Source: Sphingomonadales bacterium (lineage in GTDB: Bacteria; Pseudomonadota; Alphaproteobacteria; Sphingomonadales; Sphingomonadaceae). Taken from it: a DNA stretch of 64,000 nt. A program made the position numbers and the translations under genes. The notes below the pieces were generated by a model. That model searched no databases. It saw nothing but the letters and a program-made list of their open reading frames with translations, and had not been told where the DNA came from. Shown here piece after piece: positions 33,522 through 42,336 of this stretch (position 1 is the first letter of the stretch; each line of letters starts with the position of its first letter). The stretch spans positions 62,001-126,000 of the forward strand of contig JADJXT010000001.1 of the NCBI GenBank assembly GCA_016720115.1, given 5' to 3'.

Positions 33522-33827
33522 CTAGATATCGCGGTCCTTTTCCTCAGCAATCTCCGCTTCGAGCGCATCAAATTGAGTGCAGGCTTCGCGATCGCCATCT
33601 GCGCAATCTTCGCGGGCCTCATCGCGTTTGCGCGCGAGCTTGCCTAGCCGCTCTTCCTGCTTGCGAAGTTCGCGCCCGCGTTTCTCATCGGCTTCCGACT
33701 GGCTGGTTGTCATGACATCGGCCGTTTTGGACACAACCTTGATGGGAGCCGTCACAACGTCCCCCACCACAGAGGCGACGCAGCCTGAAAGCAGAAAGAC
33801 CAACGGCACGAGGAAATAGGAACGCAT
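33522..33827 (-). CDS. small predicted lipoprotein
   Basis: A 101-residue protein beginning MRSYFLVPLVFLLSGC, a textbook lipobox, so the mature N-terminus would be lipid-modified Cys16. ATG 33827 has GGAGG eight bases upstream. The mature part starts VASVVGDVVTAPIKVVSKTADV and continues as a highly charged Glu/Lys/Arg helix (about 45-101) that could form a coiled coil, with two cysteines near residues 78 and 85. Similar small lipoproteins are found next to various genes in sphingomonads; no function is known. It is convergent with rpoC. Confidence 0.75.
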   Translation of the reverse strand: MRSYFLVPLVFLLSGCVASVVGDVVTAPIKVVSKTADVMTTSQSEADEKRGRELRKQEERLGKLARKRDEAREDCADGDREACTQFDALEAEIAEEKDRDI

Positions 33828-33967
33828 GCAAAACCTCCAGACCGCAGCGTGAATAGCGCACGCCGAATGTCCTGTCGCTGGACAATAGACGCTTTGACAT
33901 CTGAATTCAGACAAAAGGTGATATGCTCCACCCGCCGTACAAAATGCGGCGAAGGAGGGGGTTGTTG

Positions 33968-34669
33968 ATGAGCAATGTTCAACGGGGAATTGCCGAATTT
34001 ATCGGCACGTTCTGGCTGGTCCTCGGAGGCTGTGGCAGCGCGGTGATTTCAGCCGCCTTTCCCGAAGTCGGGATCGGAATTTTGGGTGTGGCGCTCGCCT
34101 TCGGGCTTACGGTTGTCACCATGGCCTTCGCCATCGGCCATATTTCGGGCTGCCACCTGAACCCTGCGGTCACCTTCGGACTATGGGCAGGTGGGCGCTT
34201 CGATGCGAAAGACATTCCGCTTTACGTGATTTCGCAAACGCTCGGCGCGATTGCTGCTGCCTTCACGCTCTATGTCATCGCAACAGGCAAGGCCGATTAT
34301 TCGCTGGCGACCAACGGCCTTGCTGCCAACGGCTTCGGCGAAGGCTCGCCCGGCGGATATGCAGTGATGACGGGCTTTCTGATCGAGCTTTTGCTGACAT
34401 TCTTCTTCCTGTTCGTGATCATGGGCGCGACCGACGCCAAGGCGCCCGCAGGTTTCGCACCGCTCGCAATCGGCCTCACGCTCGCGCTCATCCACCTGAT
34501 CTCGATCCCGGTGACCAATACCTCGGTCAACCCGGCACGCAGCACCGGTCCGGCGCTGGTGGTTGGCGGGCTGGCCCTGCAACAGCTCTGGCTGTTCTGG
34601 GTCGCACCGATCCTCGGCGGACTGCTTGGCGGGTTTGTTTACAAGGAACTCAACAAGACCGCCACTTGA
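33968..34669 (+). CDS. aqpZ: aquaporin Z-type water channel
   Basis: A 233-residue MIP-family inner-membrane channel with six helices. Both pore motifs are intact: HLNPAVTFG (NPA at 65-67) and SVNPARSTGPAL (NPA at 188-190). The arginine after the second NPA is part of the selectivity filter. Small residues next to the filter (Cys-His before the first NPA region) favour a water-specific channel. ATG 33968 has GGAGGGGG six bases upstream. It is convergent with galU, with 6 bp between. Confidence 0.94.
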   Translation: MSNVQRGIAEFIGTFWLVLGGCGSAVISAAFPEVGIGILGVALAFGLTVVTMAFAIGHISGCHLNPAVTFGLWAGGRFDAKDIPLYVISQTLGAIAAAFTLYVIATGKADYSLATNGLAANGFGEGSPGGYAVMTGFLIELLLTFFFLFVIMGATDAKAPAGFAPLAIGLTLALIHLISIPVTNTSVNPARSTGPALVVGGLALQQLWLFWVAPILGGLLGGFVYKELNKTAT

Positions 34670-34675
34670 TGGCGA

Positions 34676-35545
34676 TTACCCGACGAGGCGCTGCGCAATC
34701 GCGCGGACCTCGTCGGCCATGTCGGGCCGCGACAACGCGACGGCGAGGTTGGCCTCGATATAGCCGGTTTTCGAGCCGCAGTCATAGCGGGCGCCATCAA
34801 AGGTTACGGCGTGGAATGGCTGCTTGCCGATCATCTGCGCCATCGCATCGGTCAGCTGGATCTCACCACCCGCGCCCTTGCCCTGATGTTCGAGCACACG
34901 CATCACTTCGGGCTGCAGGATGTAGCGGCCCGATATGATGAGGTTTGAGGGAGCCGCCTCAACTTTGGGCTTTTCGACCAAGCCCTTAACCTCGGTCAGC
35001 TTGCCTTGGGCGGCGCCGGGGTCAATCACACCATAGCTCGACACCTGTTCGCGCGGCACTTCAAGCACGCTGAGCAGGTTGCCGCCGGTCTTTTCATATT
35101 CCGCCACCATCTGCGCCATGCAGCCGGGCGAACCGTGCATGAATTCATCGGGCAGGAAGATGGCGAAGGGTTCATCGCCAACAATGTCGCGCGCGCACCA
35201 GATGGCATGGCCCAGCCCCATCGGCTCCTGCTGGCGGACATAGGCGCAGTTGCCGGGGCCCAGCCGCGTCGGTTCAAGGACAGAAATATCCTTGCCGCGG
35301 TCGGTCATCGTCCGCTCAAGCTCATAGGCGATATCGAAATGGTCCTCGATCGCGCTCTTGCCGCGACCGGTGACGAAAATCATCTGCTCGATCTCCGCCT
35401 CACGCGCCTCGTCCACGGCATACTGGATCAGCGGACGATCGACCACCGGCAGCATCTCTTTGGGGATCGCCTTGGTCGCAGGAAGGAAGCGGGTGCCGAG
35501 CCCCGCCACCGGGAAAACAGCCTTGCGGATGGGTTTGTGCGTCAT
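34676..35545 (-). CDS. galU: UTP--glucose-1-phosphate uridylyltransferase
   Basis: Makes UDP-glucose from glucose-1-phosphate and UTP, the donor for glucose- and glucuronate-containing surface polymers. The 289-residue protein begins MTHKPIRKAVFPVAGLGTRFLPATKAIPKEMLPV, the nucleotide-binding signature. PLIQYAVDEA and VEKP (in LVEKPKVEAAP) are also conserved. In sphingomonads UDP-glucose and its oxidised form feed exopolysaccharide and the glucuronosyl head group of glycosphingolipids, which links it functionally to the sphingolipid genes at 53-56 kb. It appears monocistronic. Confidence 0.95.
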   Translation of the reverse strand: MTHKPIRKAVFPVAGLGTRFLPATKAIPKEMLPVVDRPLIQYAVDEAREAEIEQMIFVTGRGKSAIEDHFDIAYELERTMTDRGKDISVLEPTRLGPGNCAYVRQQEPMGLGHAIWCARDIVGDEPFAIFLPDEFMHGSPGCMAQMVAEYEKTGGNLLSVLEVPREQVSSYGVIDPGAAQGKLTEVKGLVEKPKVEAAPSNLIISGRYILQPEVMRVLEHQGKGAGGEIQLTDAMAQMIGKQPFHAVTFDGARYDCGSKTGYIEANLAVALSRPDMADEVRAIAQRLVG

Positions 35546-35577
35546 GGCCTAAACCATAGCAAAACATGGTTAATTGT

Positions 35578-36105
35578 CTATGAAACCAGCTTTGCAGCAA
35601 AGCCCTTTTTCAGCTTGGCGAGCTTGGGCGGGATGACGGCAAGGCAATAGGGATTGCGCTGCCCTTCCCCGTCCCAATAATCCTGATGATAATCTTCCGC
35701 CGGATACCATGTGGCCGGGCCTTCGACAGTGGTGACGATAGGTGCGGGCCAATCGGGCTGCGCGCGGGCGATGGCCGCCTTCGCCTCTGCCCGCTGTTCG
35801 TCATCCAGCGGGAAGATGGCCGAGCGGTATTGCGTGCCGATGTCATTCCCCTGCCGGTTGAGCTGGGTCGGATCGTGCGTCGCAAAGTGGATGTCGAGCA
35901 GGTCGGCATAGCCGATGGTTTCGGGATCGAAGCCGATGCGGATCGCTTCTGCATGGCCGGTCGCGCCGCTGCACACCGCCTTGTAGGTCGGGTTTTCGAC
36001 GTCGCCGCCGATATAACCGCTCTCAACGCTGTTCACACCGCCCAACTGCTTGAACACAGCCTCCGTGCACCAGAAACATCCGCCTGCAAATATCGCCTCA
36101 GCCAC
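35578..36105 (-). CDS. msrA: peptide methionine (S)-S-oxide reductase
   Basis: Reduces methionine-S-sulfoxide in proteins. The chosen start is GTG 36105, with AAGGAAG eight bases upstream, giving V/MAEAIFAGGCFWCTEAVF; Cys10 of GCFWC is the nucleophile. This 175-residue frame overlaps the end of the RND permease gene by 8 bases, so translation is probably coupled. Conserved SGYIGG, YKAVCSGATGHAEAI and TQYRSAIF segments are present. Expression with an efflux pump suggests an envelope or oxidative-stress unit (inference). Confidence 0.93.
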   Translation of the reverse strand: MAEAIFAGGCFWCTEAVFKQLGGVNSVESGYIGGDVENPTYKAVCSGATGHAEAIRIGFDPETIGYADLLDIHFATHDPTQLNRQGNDIGTQYRSAIFPLDDEQRAEAKAAIARAQPDWPAPIVTTVEGPATWYPAEDYHQDYWDGEGQRNPYCLAVIPPKLAKLKKGFAAKLVS

Positions 36106-39100
36106 TTCTCGCTTCCTTTGCCTGCCGCGCGGCCTCTTTCTTTTCCTCACGACCGCGCACTACCAGCAGATACATGGCGGGCGTGACGATGCGCGACAAG
36201 AGGGTCGAGGAAATAAGCCCGCCGATAAGCACGATCGCCAGTGGGCCATAGAGATTGCCCCCGAAGAGCGCGAGAGGCAGCAAGCCGCCAATCGCGGTCA
36301 CCGAGGTGAGCAGAACGGGCAGAAAGCGCACTTCGCCCGCCTGCTCGATCGCGTCGCGCAGCTTCAGCCCGCGCTGCCGCAGTTGCGAGGTAAAATCGAC
36401 CAGCAGGATCGAATTTTTGATCTCGATCCCGATCAGCGCGACGAATCCGATAACCGCAAGGAAGGACAGGTTGTTGCCCGTTACCAGCAGGGCAATCAGC
36501 CCGCCAAAGGTGCCAAGCGGGATCACGCCAGCCACCACCAGCGCTTCACGAAACTCGCCAAATTCAGCGACCAAAATCCCGAAGATGATGAACAATGCGA
36601 TCAGGATGATTGGGCCAAAGCCCGAGAAAGTATCGTTGATCTTCTCTGCTTCGCCCCCCACCCGGATGGCATAGCCAAGCGGGAGCTTGATCTTGTCCAG
36701 CTCGGCCTTGGCGGCGCGGGTGATCTTCGACGGCAAGGCTCCATCCTGGGTCTGTGCCGTGATCTCAACCGTCCGCTCCAGATTGCGCCTTGTGATCAAC
36801 GGGGCGACCGAAACCAGTCGGGGATCGGTAATGTCCCCCAGTGCAACGGGCGCGCCGTTGCGTGTCGCGACATAGATCTGGTCGAGCGCAGATACGGGCT
36901 GGGTGTTCTGCAACGGCAGACGCACGGTGACGGGATAGCTGTCACCTTCATTGTCGCGAAAGGTTCCGGCCCGCTCCCCCGAAAGCGCCAGGCGGATGAT
37001 CCGGCGCGGCGATCCGGCCGGGATGTCAAGCAACGCGGCCTTGCCTTCATCGATCCGCATATCGAGATCGAGCCGGTCGGTTGCAACCGGGTTCACAACA
37101 TCGCGCGTCCCGGGCACATCGTGCAGCACTGCCTGCACCTTTCCGGCAAGCTCCTTCAGGACGTTGAGGTCGGGGCCGACAACGCGAAATTCGACCGGGG
37201 CGTTTATCGGTGCGCCGTTCTGGAACAGCACCAGCTTCACGCGTGCGCCGCTGATCTGGTCGAGCTTTTCGCGCAGGCGCTCGACCATCGCCATGCTTTG
37301 CTCCCCGCGCCACTCGTCCATCACCGCCAGAATTTCACCGATCGTGCTGGTCTCCGCCGATTCAAAGCTGTTGTAGAAAACCGACGGATTCTTGCGCCCG
37401 ACATTCTCGGCGCGCACTTCAATCGAAGGTTCCTTTGCAAGAATTTCCGAGACCTGCCGGACAATCCGTCCGGTTTCATCAAGGCTGGTGCCCTGCTCGG
37501 CCTGCACGGTGACGCGGAAATAGGAAGAGTCGGCATTTGGAAACAGGCTGAAACCCAGGACGGGAACAAGCGCGAACGCCCCCACCGTGAAGGCGAGCGC
37601 GCCCCACACCGTCCGCCGCGGATTTTCCAGCGCCTTGTGCAACACCGGTCGGTAAAAACGGTCAATCTTTTCCATCAGCCAGCGGAGCAGCGGATTGCCA
37701 TGTTCATCACCGTCGCGCTTGAGCAGGCGGCTGGCGAGGAAGGGGATGATGGTGAGCGAGATGACCAGCGATGCCGTCACCGTGAAGATGATCGTGCCGA
37801 TGAAGCTCATCGTGAACTTGCCCGCGCCTTCGGGCAGGAAGAGCATCGGGACAAAGGCAAACACCAGAACACCGGTCGAACCGAGCACAGCAAGGCTGAT
37901 CTCTTTGGTGCCCTCAATGGCCGCCAGCGTACGATTCTTCCCCATGCGCAAATGGCGCGAGACATTTTCGATCACCACAATCGAATCGTCGACCAGCAAG
38001 CCCAGCGAGAGGATGAAGCCGGCGACGACCAGCTGGCTGAGGTTGAAGCCCATCGCGTAGACCGCAACCAGCCCGGATGCGAGCGACAGCGGAATGGACA
38101 CCATCACGATCACCGCCGCACGCCAGCCGAGCGGCAGCAGGGTGATCAGGACAAGCGCCAATGCGAGCGAGAAATCGCGCGCCAGTTCTGCCAATCGCTT
38201 GGCAATATCGCGGCTCTGGTCGAACTGCAGCACGACATCGATATCGGGCGGCAGCACCTTCTTCTGGTTTTCCAGTTCCTGCATCAACGCATTGCGCAAT
38301 TTGGTGGCATCGGTGCCCGATTTCTGGTTCGCGGTGATCCAGATCGCCCGCTTTCCGTTATGATAGACCCGCGCGCGCGTCTCTTCCGCGCCCCAGAAGA
38401 CATCGGCAACATCGCCCACGCGCAGGATGGTGCCTTCATTGGACCGAAGCGGCAGGTTGCGGATGGTGTCGAGCGATTTGAACGCCCCTCCCGCCTCGAC
38501 ATTGAACCGGCGCGTGCCGCTGATAACCGCGCCGCTCGAAACATCGGCGCCGCCCAGTTTCAGCGCATCGGCCAAGCTGCTGGCCGGAAGGCGCAGTTCC
38601 GCGAGCCGTTCCGGCTTGATCGCAACACTTACCTCGGGCTGCGACAGCCCGTGCACTTCGGATTCACGCACCGCCATATAGCGCGAAAACGCCTCGGATA
38701 TGTCGCGGCCATATTTTTCCATGCGTCGCCAGCTCGCCGTTTCGCTAACCAGCGCAATCTGCAGCACCGACGCGTTGGTTGTCCGCATCTTCTTGAAATC
38801 GAGCCGCGCAAGGTCGGCAGGCAGACGGCTGCGGATTGCAGTGACTTCGCGGACGGTGTCGTTGAAATAACGGTCGGGATCACCCGACCAGTCGAATTCC
38901 GCCCGGATGACGGAGCTGCTGTCGTTACTGACCGAGACGATTTCCTTGACGTCCTCCAGCCCCTGCATCAGCTCTTCGATCGGCTTGGCAACCGTCTGCT
39001 CCATTTCCTCGGCATCGGCACCCGGCTGGATCGCGGTGATGACCACCACGGGTAGCGGGAAATGCGGATCGACTGCACGCGGGATCGAGGTGAAGGCCGA

Positions 39101-39178
39101 ATAGCCGAGCGCGCAAAGCAGGCTGAACAATACGAGCGTCAGCTGCCAGCGGCGGATGGCAAATTCAGTGACGTTCAT
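36098..39178 (-). CDS. RND-family efflux permease (AcrB/HAE1-like)
   Basis: A 1026-residue inner-membrane proton-driven exporter with 12 helices and two large periplasmic loops. The N-terminal helix is followed by FPLPVVVITAIQPGADAEEMEQTVAKPIEE. The central GFILSLGLLVDDSIVVIENVSRHLR carries the paired aspartates of the proton relay, and later helices repeat the pattern with GFVALIGIEIKNSILLVDF. This variant type is common in sphingomonads and shorter than drug exporters such as AcrB. The substrate is unknown. It is cotranscribed with the upstream adaptor 39211-40272 (32 bp gap) and downstream msrA. No outer-membrane TolC-like gene is present. Confidence 0.93.
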   Translation of the reverse strand: MNVTEFAIRRWQLTLVLFSLLCALGYSAFTSIPRAVDPHFPLPVVVITAIQPGADAEEMEQTVAKPIEELMQGLEDVKEIVSVSNDSSSVIRAEFDWSGDPDRYFNDTVREVTAIRSRLPADLARLDFKKMRTTNASVLQIALVSETASWRRMEKYGRDISEAFSRYMAVRESEVHGLSQPEVSVAIKPERLAELRLPASSLADALKLGGADVSSGAVISGTRRFNVEAGGAFKSLDTIRNLPLRSNEGTILRVGDVADVFWGAEETRARVYHNGKRAIWITANQKSGTDATKLRNALMQELENQKKVLPPDIDVVLQFDQSRDIAKRLAELARDFSLALALVLITLLPLGWRAAVIVMVSIPLSLASGLVAVYAMGFNLSQLVVAGFILSLGLLVDDSIVVIENVSRHLRMGKNRTLAAIEGTKEISLAVLGSTGVLVFAFVPMLFLPEGAGKFTMSFIGTIIFTVTASLVISLTIIPFLASRLLKRDGDEHGNPLLRWLMEKIDRFYRPVLHKALENPRRTVWGALAFTVGAFALVPVLGFSLFPNADSSYFRVTVQAEQGTSLDETGRIVRQVSEILAKEPSIEVRAENVGRKNPSVFYNSFESAETSTIGEILAVMDEWRGEQSMAMVERLREKLDQISGARVKLVLFQNGAPINAPVEFRVVGPDLNVLKELAGKVQAVLHDVPGTRDVVNPVATDRLDLDMRIDEGKAALLDIPAGSPRRIIRLALSGERAGTFRDNEGDSYPVTVRLPLQNTQPVSALDQIYVATRNGAPVALGDITDPRLVSVAPLITRRNLERTVEITAQTQDGALPSKITRAAKAELDKIKLPLGYAIRVGGEAEKINDTFSGFGPIILIALFIIFGILVAEFGEFREALVVAGVIPLGTFGGLIALLVTGNNLSFLAVIGFVALIGIEIKNSILLVDFTSQLRQRGLKLRDAIEQAGEVRFLPVLLTSVTAIGGLLPLALFGGNLYGPLAIVLIGGLISSTLLSRIVTPAMYLLVVRGREEKKEAARQAKEARSG

Positions 39179-39210
39179 CTGCGCTTGCCCTGCCCGGTTT
39201 GCGGCGCATA

Positions 39211-40272
39211 TCAGCCCGGCGCCCGCGTCATGCGAACCTTGGCACCCGTGCGCAGTTTTTCCGCACCCGATATGACCAGCAAATCGCCCTGTTTGAGCCC
39301 GCCGGTTATGATCACCGCGCCATCGGTGATCCGTTCGATTGCGACGTTGCGTGTTTCGACCCGCTCGGTCTTGGCATCGACAATATAGACCAGCCCCTCA
39401 TTGGCCCGGACGCCGAAAATTGCGCTGGCGGGGATTTGCAGCGAACCATCCTCTGCGGCTGGCAATTTGATGCTGGCGGTGCCGATCTGGCCGGATTTGA
39501 GCTGCGCCGACGAAGGCAGGCTGAATTGCACTGTGAAGGCGCCGGTCGCCTGATTTGCGCGACCGTCAATTTCGCTGATCGTCGCGGTTACCGGCGTGGA
39601 ACCAAAGGCAGGCAAGCTGATTTCAGCGGCCATGCCTACGCGCAAGCGGGACGCGCTGCGATCAATCACAGGCGCACGAAAAACGAAACCGTCATCGCCT
39701 TCGCCAAGGATCAATGCCGGTGTTCCGGCTGCAACCACCTGCCCCGGCTGGACGTTACGGGTGAGGACCACCCCGCTCGAAGGCGCGTAAAGTTGCGCCG
39801 TTCCCCGTGCGAACCCGGCCTGTGCGACGCGGGCACTTGCCGCCTTGGCAGCCGCTTCAGCGGCTTCGTAGCGCACCTTGGTAATCCACCCTTCGGCATA
39901 AAGCTGTTTGATACGTTCGAATTCGGCCTGCGCGCGGCTGCGCTCGGCCTCGGCAACACTCAGGTCCGCGCCAACACTGGTGGTATCAAGCGCGGCGAGC
40001 AAAGCGCCTTGCTTCACATAGTCGCCTTCCTCAAAACGCACGGTTGCGACCTTGCCCGGGGTGGTAAAACCCAGCGGGGTTTCGCGGCGATAGCGCACAG
40101 TGCCCACAGCGCTGATCGTCTGCAGCATGTTGCCTGGCTGCACAGTCATCACCTGGACAGGAAAGACCTCTTCGCTGTGCGCGGCTTTGTCGGCTTCCTT
40201 TTCGCCGCAACCATGGAGAATAGTCGACAGCAAAAATGCCGCGATAGCAAGGCGATGTGCGCGACCGACCAC
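39211..40272 (-). CDS. RND efflux periplasmic adaptor (membrane fusion protein), lipoprotein
   Basis: A 353-residue adaptor that bridges the RND permease and an outer-membrane channel. The best start is GTG 40272, with GGAGG five bases upstream, giving VVGRAHRLAIAAFLLSTILHGCGEKE with a lipobox (LHGC). Longer versions lack a sensible signal. The lipoyl half-motifs GFTTPGKVATVRFEEGDYVKQGALLAALD and YAPSSGVVLTRNVQPGQVVAAG flank a helical hairpin (about residues 85-150). A beta-barrel and membrane-proximal domain follow. It heads the adaptor-permease-msrA unit. Confidence 0.9.
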   Translation of the reverse strand: MVGRAHRLAIAAFLLSTILHGCGEKEADKAAHSEEVFPVQVMTVQPGNMLQTISAVGTVRYRRETPLGFTTPGKVATVRFEEGDYVKQGALLAALDTTSVGADLSVAEAERSRAQAEFERIKQLYAEGWITKVRYEAAEAAAKAASARVAQAGFARGTAQLYAPSSGVVLTRNVQPGQVVAAGTPALILGEGDDGFVFRAPVIDRSASRLRVGMAAEISLPAFGSTPVTATISEIDGRANQATGAFTVQFSLPSSAQLKSGQIGTASIKLPAAEDGSLQIPASAIFGVRANEGLVYIVDAKTERVETRNVAIERITDGAVIITGGLKQGDLLVISGAEKLRTGAKVRMTRAPG

Positions 40273-40356
40273 GTTCCCTCCGTTTATTTCCCTTGATGCA
40301 CTTGGTAGGGGAATCAGAGGCGCATGGGAACAGTCGATTGCTTTTCGCAATGCAAT

Positions 40357-41340
40357 TTATTGCTCCGCCCGATGTGCCGCCAGCAGTGGCGGTTCGCGTC
40401 GGCCATTGACGGCAGGCAGCGACGCCATCCGGTCAATCTCCTCGCGCAACATCGCGACCCGTGTCTGCCAGCGATAATGGGTGGGCGCACTGAATATGCC
40501 CAGCCCGGTCGCCTTGCCATAACGCTGCCAGAAGCTGATCGCGGCTTCCGGATCATAGCCGGCATTGGCCATCAGCCAGACCGACAGCCGGTCGGCCTCC
40601 GCCTCGGTTGCCTTGATGACTTTGGTTTTGCCGCTTTTGGCTGCGTTGATGCGCGGGCGGTGATCGAGCAGGTTGTGCGCCAACTCATGCGCGACCACAG
40701 CGGCAAGCTCGTCATCGTCGAGCACATAGTCGACAAGCCCGCTGGTTACCCGCACCCTCTCACCATCGGCACCCGCATCGCGTTTTGCGCGGACATCAAC
40801 CCAGAAATCGGAGGCGCAAACCTCGGGCGGATCAAGCAGGATATCACGGCGACCTGTCGCGGTGTCGAACTTGAACGCGACAGGCCTGCCTTCGGAAAGC
40901 CGGGTTGCGAATTCTTCGCGCAGGCCGTCGATCCGGTCCGAAGATGGCTGGTGGGTTTTGGGTGCCGGCCCATACCAGACCACATTTCCATCGGCCCCGA
41001 ACAACCCATCCCCAGCCGCCAGCCCGGCGCGCTTCGCAGGCCCGCCTTCGACCAGAGCGGCAATGCTGACCGGCTGGCGGAAAGTGAACGCCCGGCGGGC
41101 AACGCCAAGGTCGGGATATTGGCGTTCGTCATGGAGCACCCATCCGGGATTGCGCCATCTGTTGCGACAATAGGCCGCACTGCCGCTGGCCAGATGGTAG
41201 CCGATGGTTGCGAGGCGAAGGTCTTTGGCAACCAGATCCCGGTAAGCGGCGACAACCGGATCTTCGGATGCCGCCTTTTGTGCCGTCGCCAGCGCCCCGA
41301 TGAGCGCCAACGCCGCAAAAAGCGCGGCAAGCAATTTCAT
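40357..41340 (-). CDS. M48-family metallopeptidase with PDZ-like domain
   Basis: A 327-residue exported protein with a signal peptide (1-20 or 1-24). Residues 85-125 are PDZ-like (ALVEGGPAKRAGLAAGDGLFGADG). The zinc site HELAH is at 218-222, and a third ligand is the Glu of EAEAD (246-250), the gluzincin pattern of M48 peptidases. It is expected to work in the periplasm on misfolded proteins; the substrate is unknown. The start ATG overlaps the tsaC stop by four bases (ATGA), so the two genes are translationally coupled. A PDZ module before the protease domain is less common than in BepA-type M48 proteins. Confidence 0.88.
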   Translation of the reverse strand: MKLLAALFAALALIGALATAQKAASEDPVVAAYRDLVAKDLRLATIGYHLASGSAAYCRNRWRNPGWVLHDERQYPDLGVARRAFTFRQPVSIAALVEGGPAKRAGLAAGDGLFGADGNVVWYGPAPKTHQPSSDRIDGLREEFATRLSEGRPVAFKFDTATGRRDILLDPPEVCASDFWVDVRAKRDAGADGERVRVTSGLVDYVLDDDELAAVVAHELAHNLLDHRPRINAAKSGKTKVIKATEAEADRLSVWLMANAGYDPEAAISFWQRYGKATGLGIFSAPTHYRWQTRVAMLREEIDRMASLPAVNGRREPPLLAAHRAEQ

Positions 41341-42293
41341 GCCGCTGCCCTGCGCAGCCGATCATTGATCGCAACGCCTATCCCTTCATCGGGAATGGGG
41401 GCGATGGCGATGGCGGCGCGATCGCTTGCATCGGCGGTGTGCAGCGCATCGAACAGGCGCGCGGCGGCTTCGGCAAAATCGCCGTCGGGCGACAAATTCT
41501 GATCTCCTTCTATCTTGCCGAACCCGATATGCCATTCGCCCGGCGCGGGTTTTTTGACGTTGAGCCTGACGGGTTTTGACGGCGCGTAATGGCTTGCAAG
41601 CTGGCCGGGAGCTTCGACTTTCGCCTCGGTTACCGGCAAAGGCGGCTCGCCCAGCAGCCCTTCGATCTCGGCCGCAGTCACCGGGCCGGGCCGGAGCAAC
41701 TGCCAGCCATGCTCACGCACCGCGACGATGGTTGATTCAAGTCCCGCGCTGCACGGGCCGGCATCGAGGATCAGCGGCATGCTGTCGCCAAAGCTGCGCG
41801 CCACATGTTCGGCACGAGTCGGGCTGATTCCTCCGCTGCGATTGGCCGAAGGCGCGGCAAGGAACAGGCCGCTTTGCCGGAGGGCCGCCTGCATCACCGG
41901 GTGCGCGGGACAGCGTAGTGCAATGGTGGGAAGGCCCGCCGTGACTGCCCTTGCTACCGGCGCATCGGGTTGCAGGGGGAGGACGAGCGTCAATGGCCCC
42001 GGCCAGAAGCGGAAGGCCAGCATCGCGGCACGCTCGTCAAACTGCGCCAGTTGCTCGGCAGCAGCATGATCGGGCACATGCACGATCAGCGGGTTGAAAT
42101 CGGGCCGCCCCTTGGTGCGGTAGATATTGGCAACCGCCGCCGCATTGGAAGCGTCGGCGGCCAGTCCGTACACCGTCTCGGTAGGAATCGCGACCACATC
42201 GCCTGCGCGCACCGCCGCAACCGCCTCGGCGATTGCGGCGGAGTCGGCCTTTGCTATCCGGCCATGACCTAAGGGATTTGAGCCTGCCATCAT
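41337..42293 (-). CDS. tsaC: L-threonylcarbamoyladenylate synthase (Sua5/YrdC type)
   Basis: Forms threonylcarbamoyl-AMP from threonine, bicarbonate and ATP for the universal t6A37 tRNA modification. The 318-residue length includes both the YrdC domain (KxR/SxN features in PTETVYGLAADA and KGRPDFNPLIVHV, then SANRSGGISPT) and the C-terminal Sua5 domain, with the linker SHYAPSKPVRL. Two adjacent ATGs mark the start; the first is used. It is divergent from the acyl-CoA dehydrogenase 42337 with only 43 bp between. Confidence 0.94.
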   Translation of the reverse strand: MMAGSNPLGHGRIAKADSAAIAEAVAAVRAGDVVAIPTETVYGLAADASNAAAVANIYRTKGRPDFNPLIVHVPDHAAAEQLAQFDERAAMLAFRFWPGPLTLVLPLQPDAPVARAVTAGLPTIALRCPAHPVMQAALRQSGLFLAAPSANRSGGISPTRAEHVARSFGDSMPLILDAGPCSAGLESTIVAVREHGWQLLRPGPVTAAEIEGLLGEPPLPVTEAKVEAPGQLASHYAPSKPVRLNVKKPAPGEWHIGFGKIEGDQNLSPDGDFAEAAARLFDALHTADASDRAAIAIAPIPDEGIGVAINDRLRRAAA

Positions 42294-42336
42294 CCCGCGC
42301 TATAGGCCGGGAAACCCGCAAGCAACAGGCCCCAAA

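Noticed and set aside
36050..39055. 1001-codon open frame on the plus strand opposite the RND permease
   Set aside because: Low-complexity, Arg/Gln/His-rich sequence lacking any motif; the opposite strand encodes a clear RND protein.
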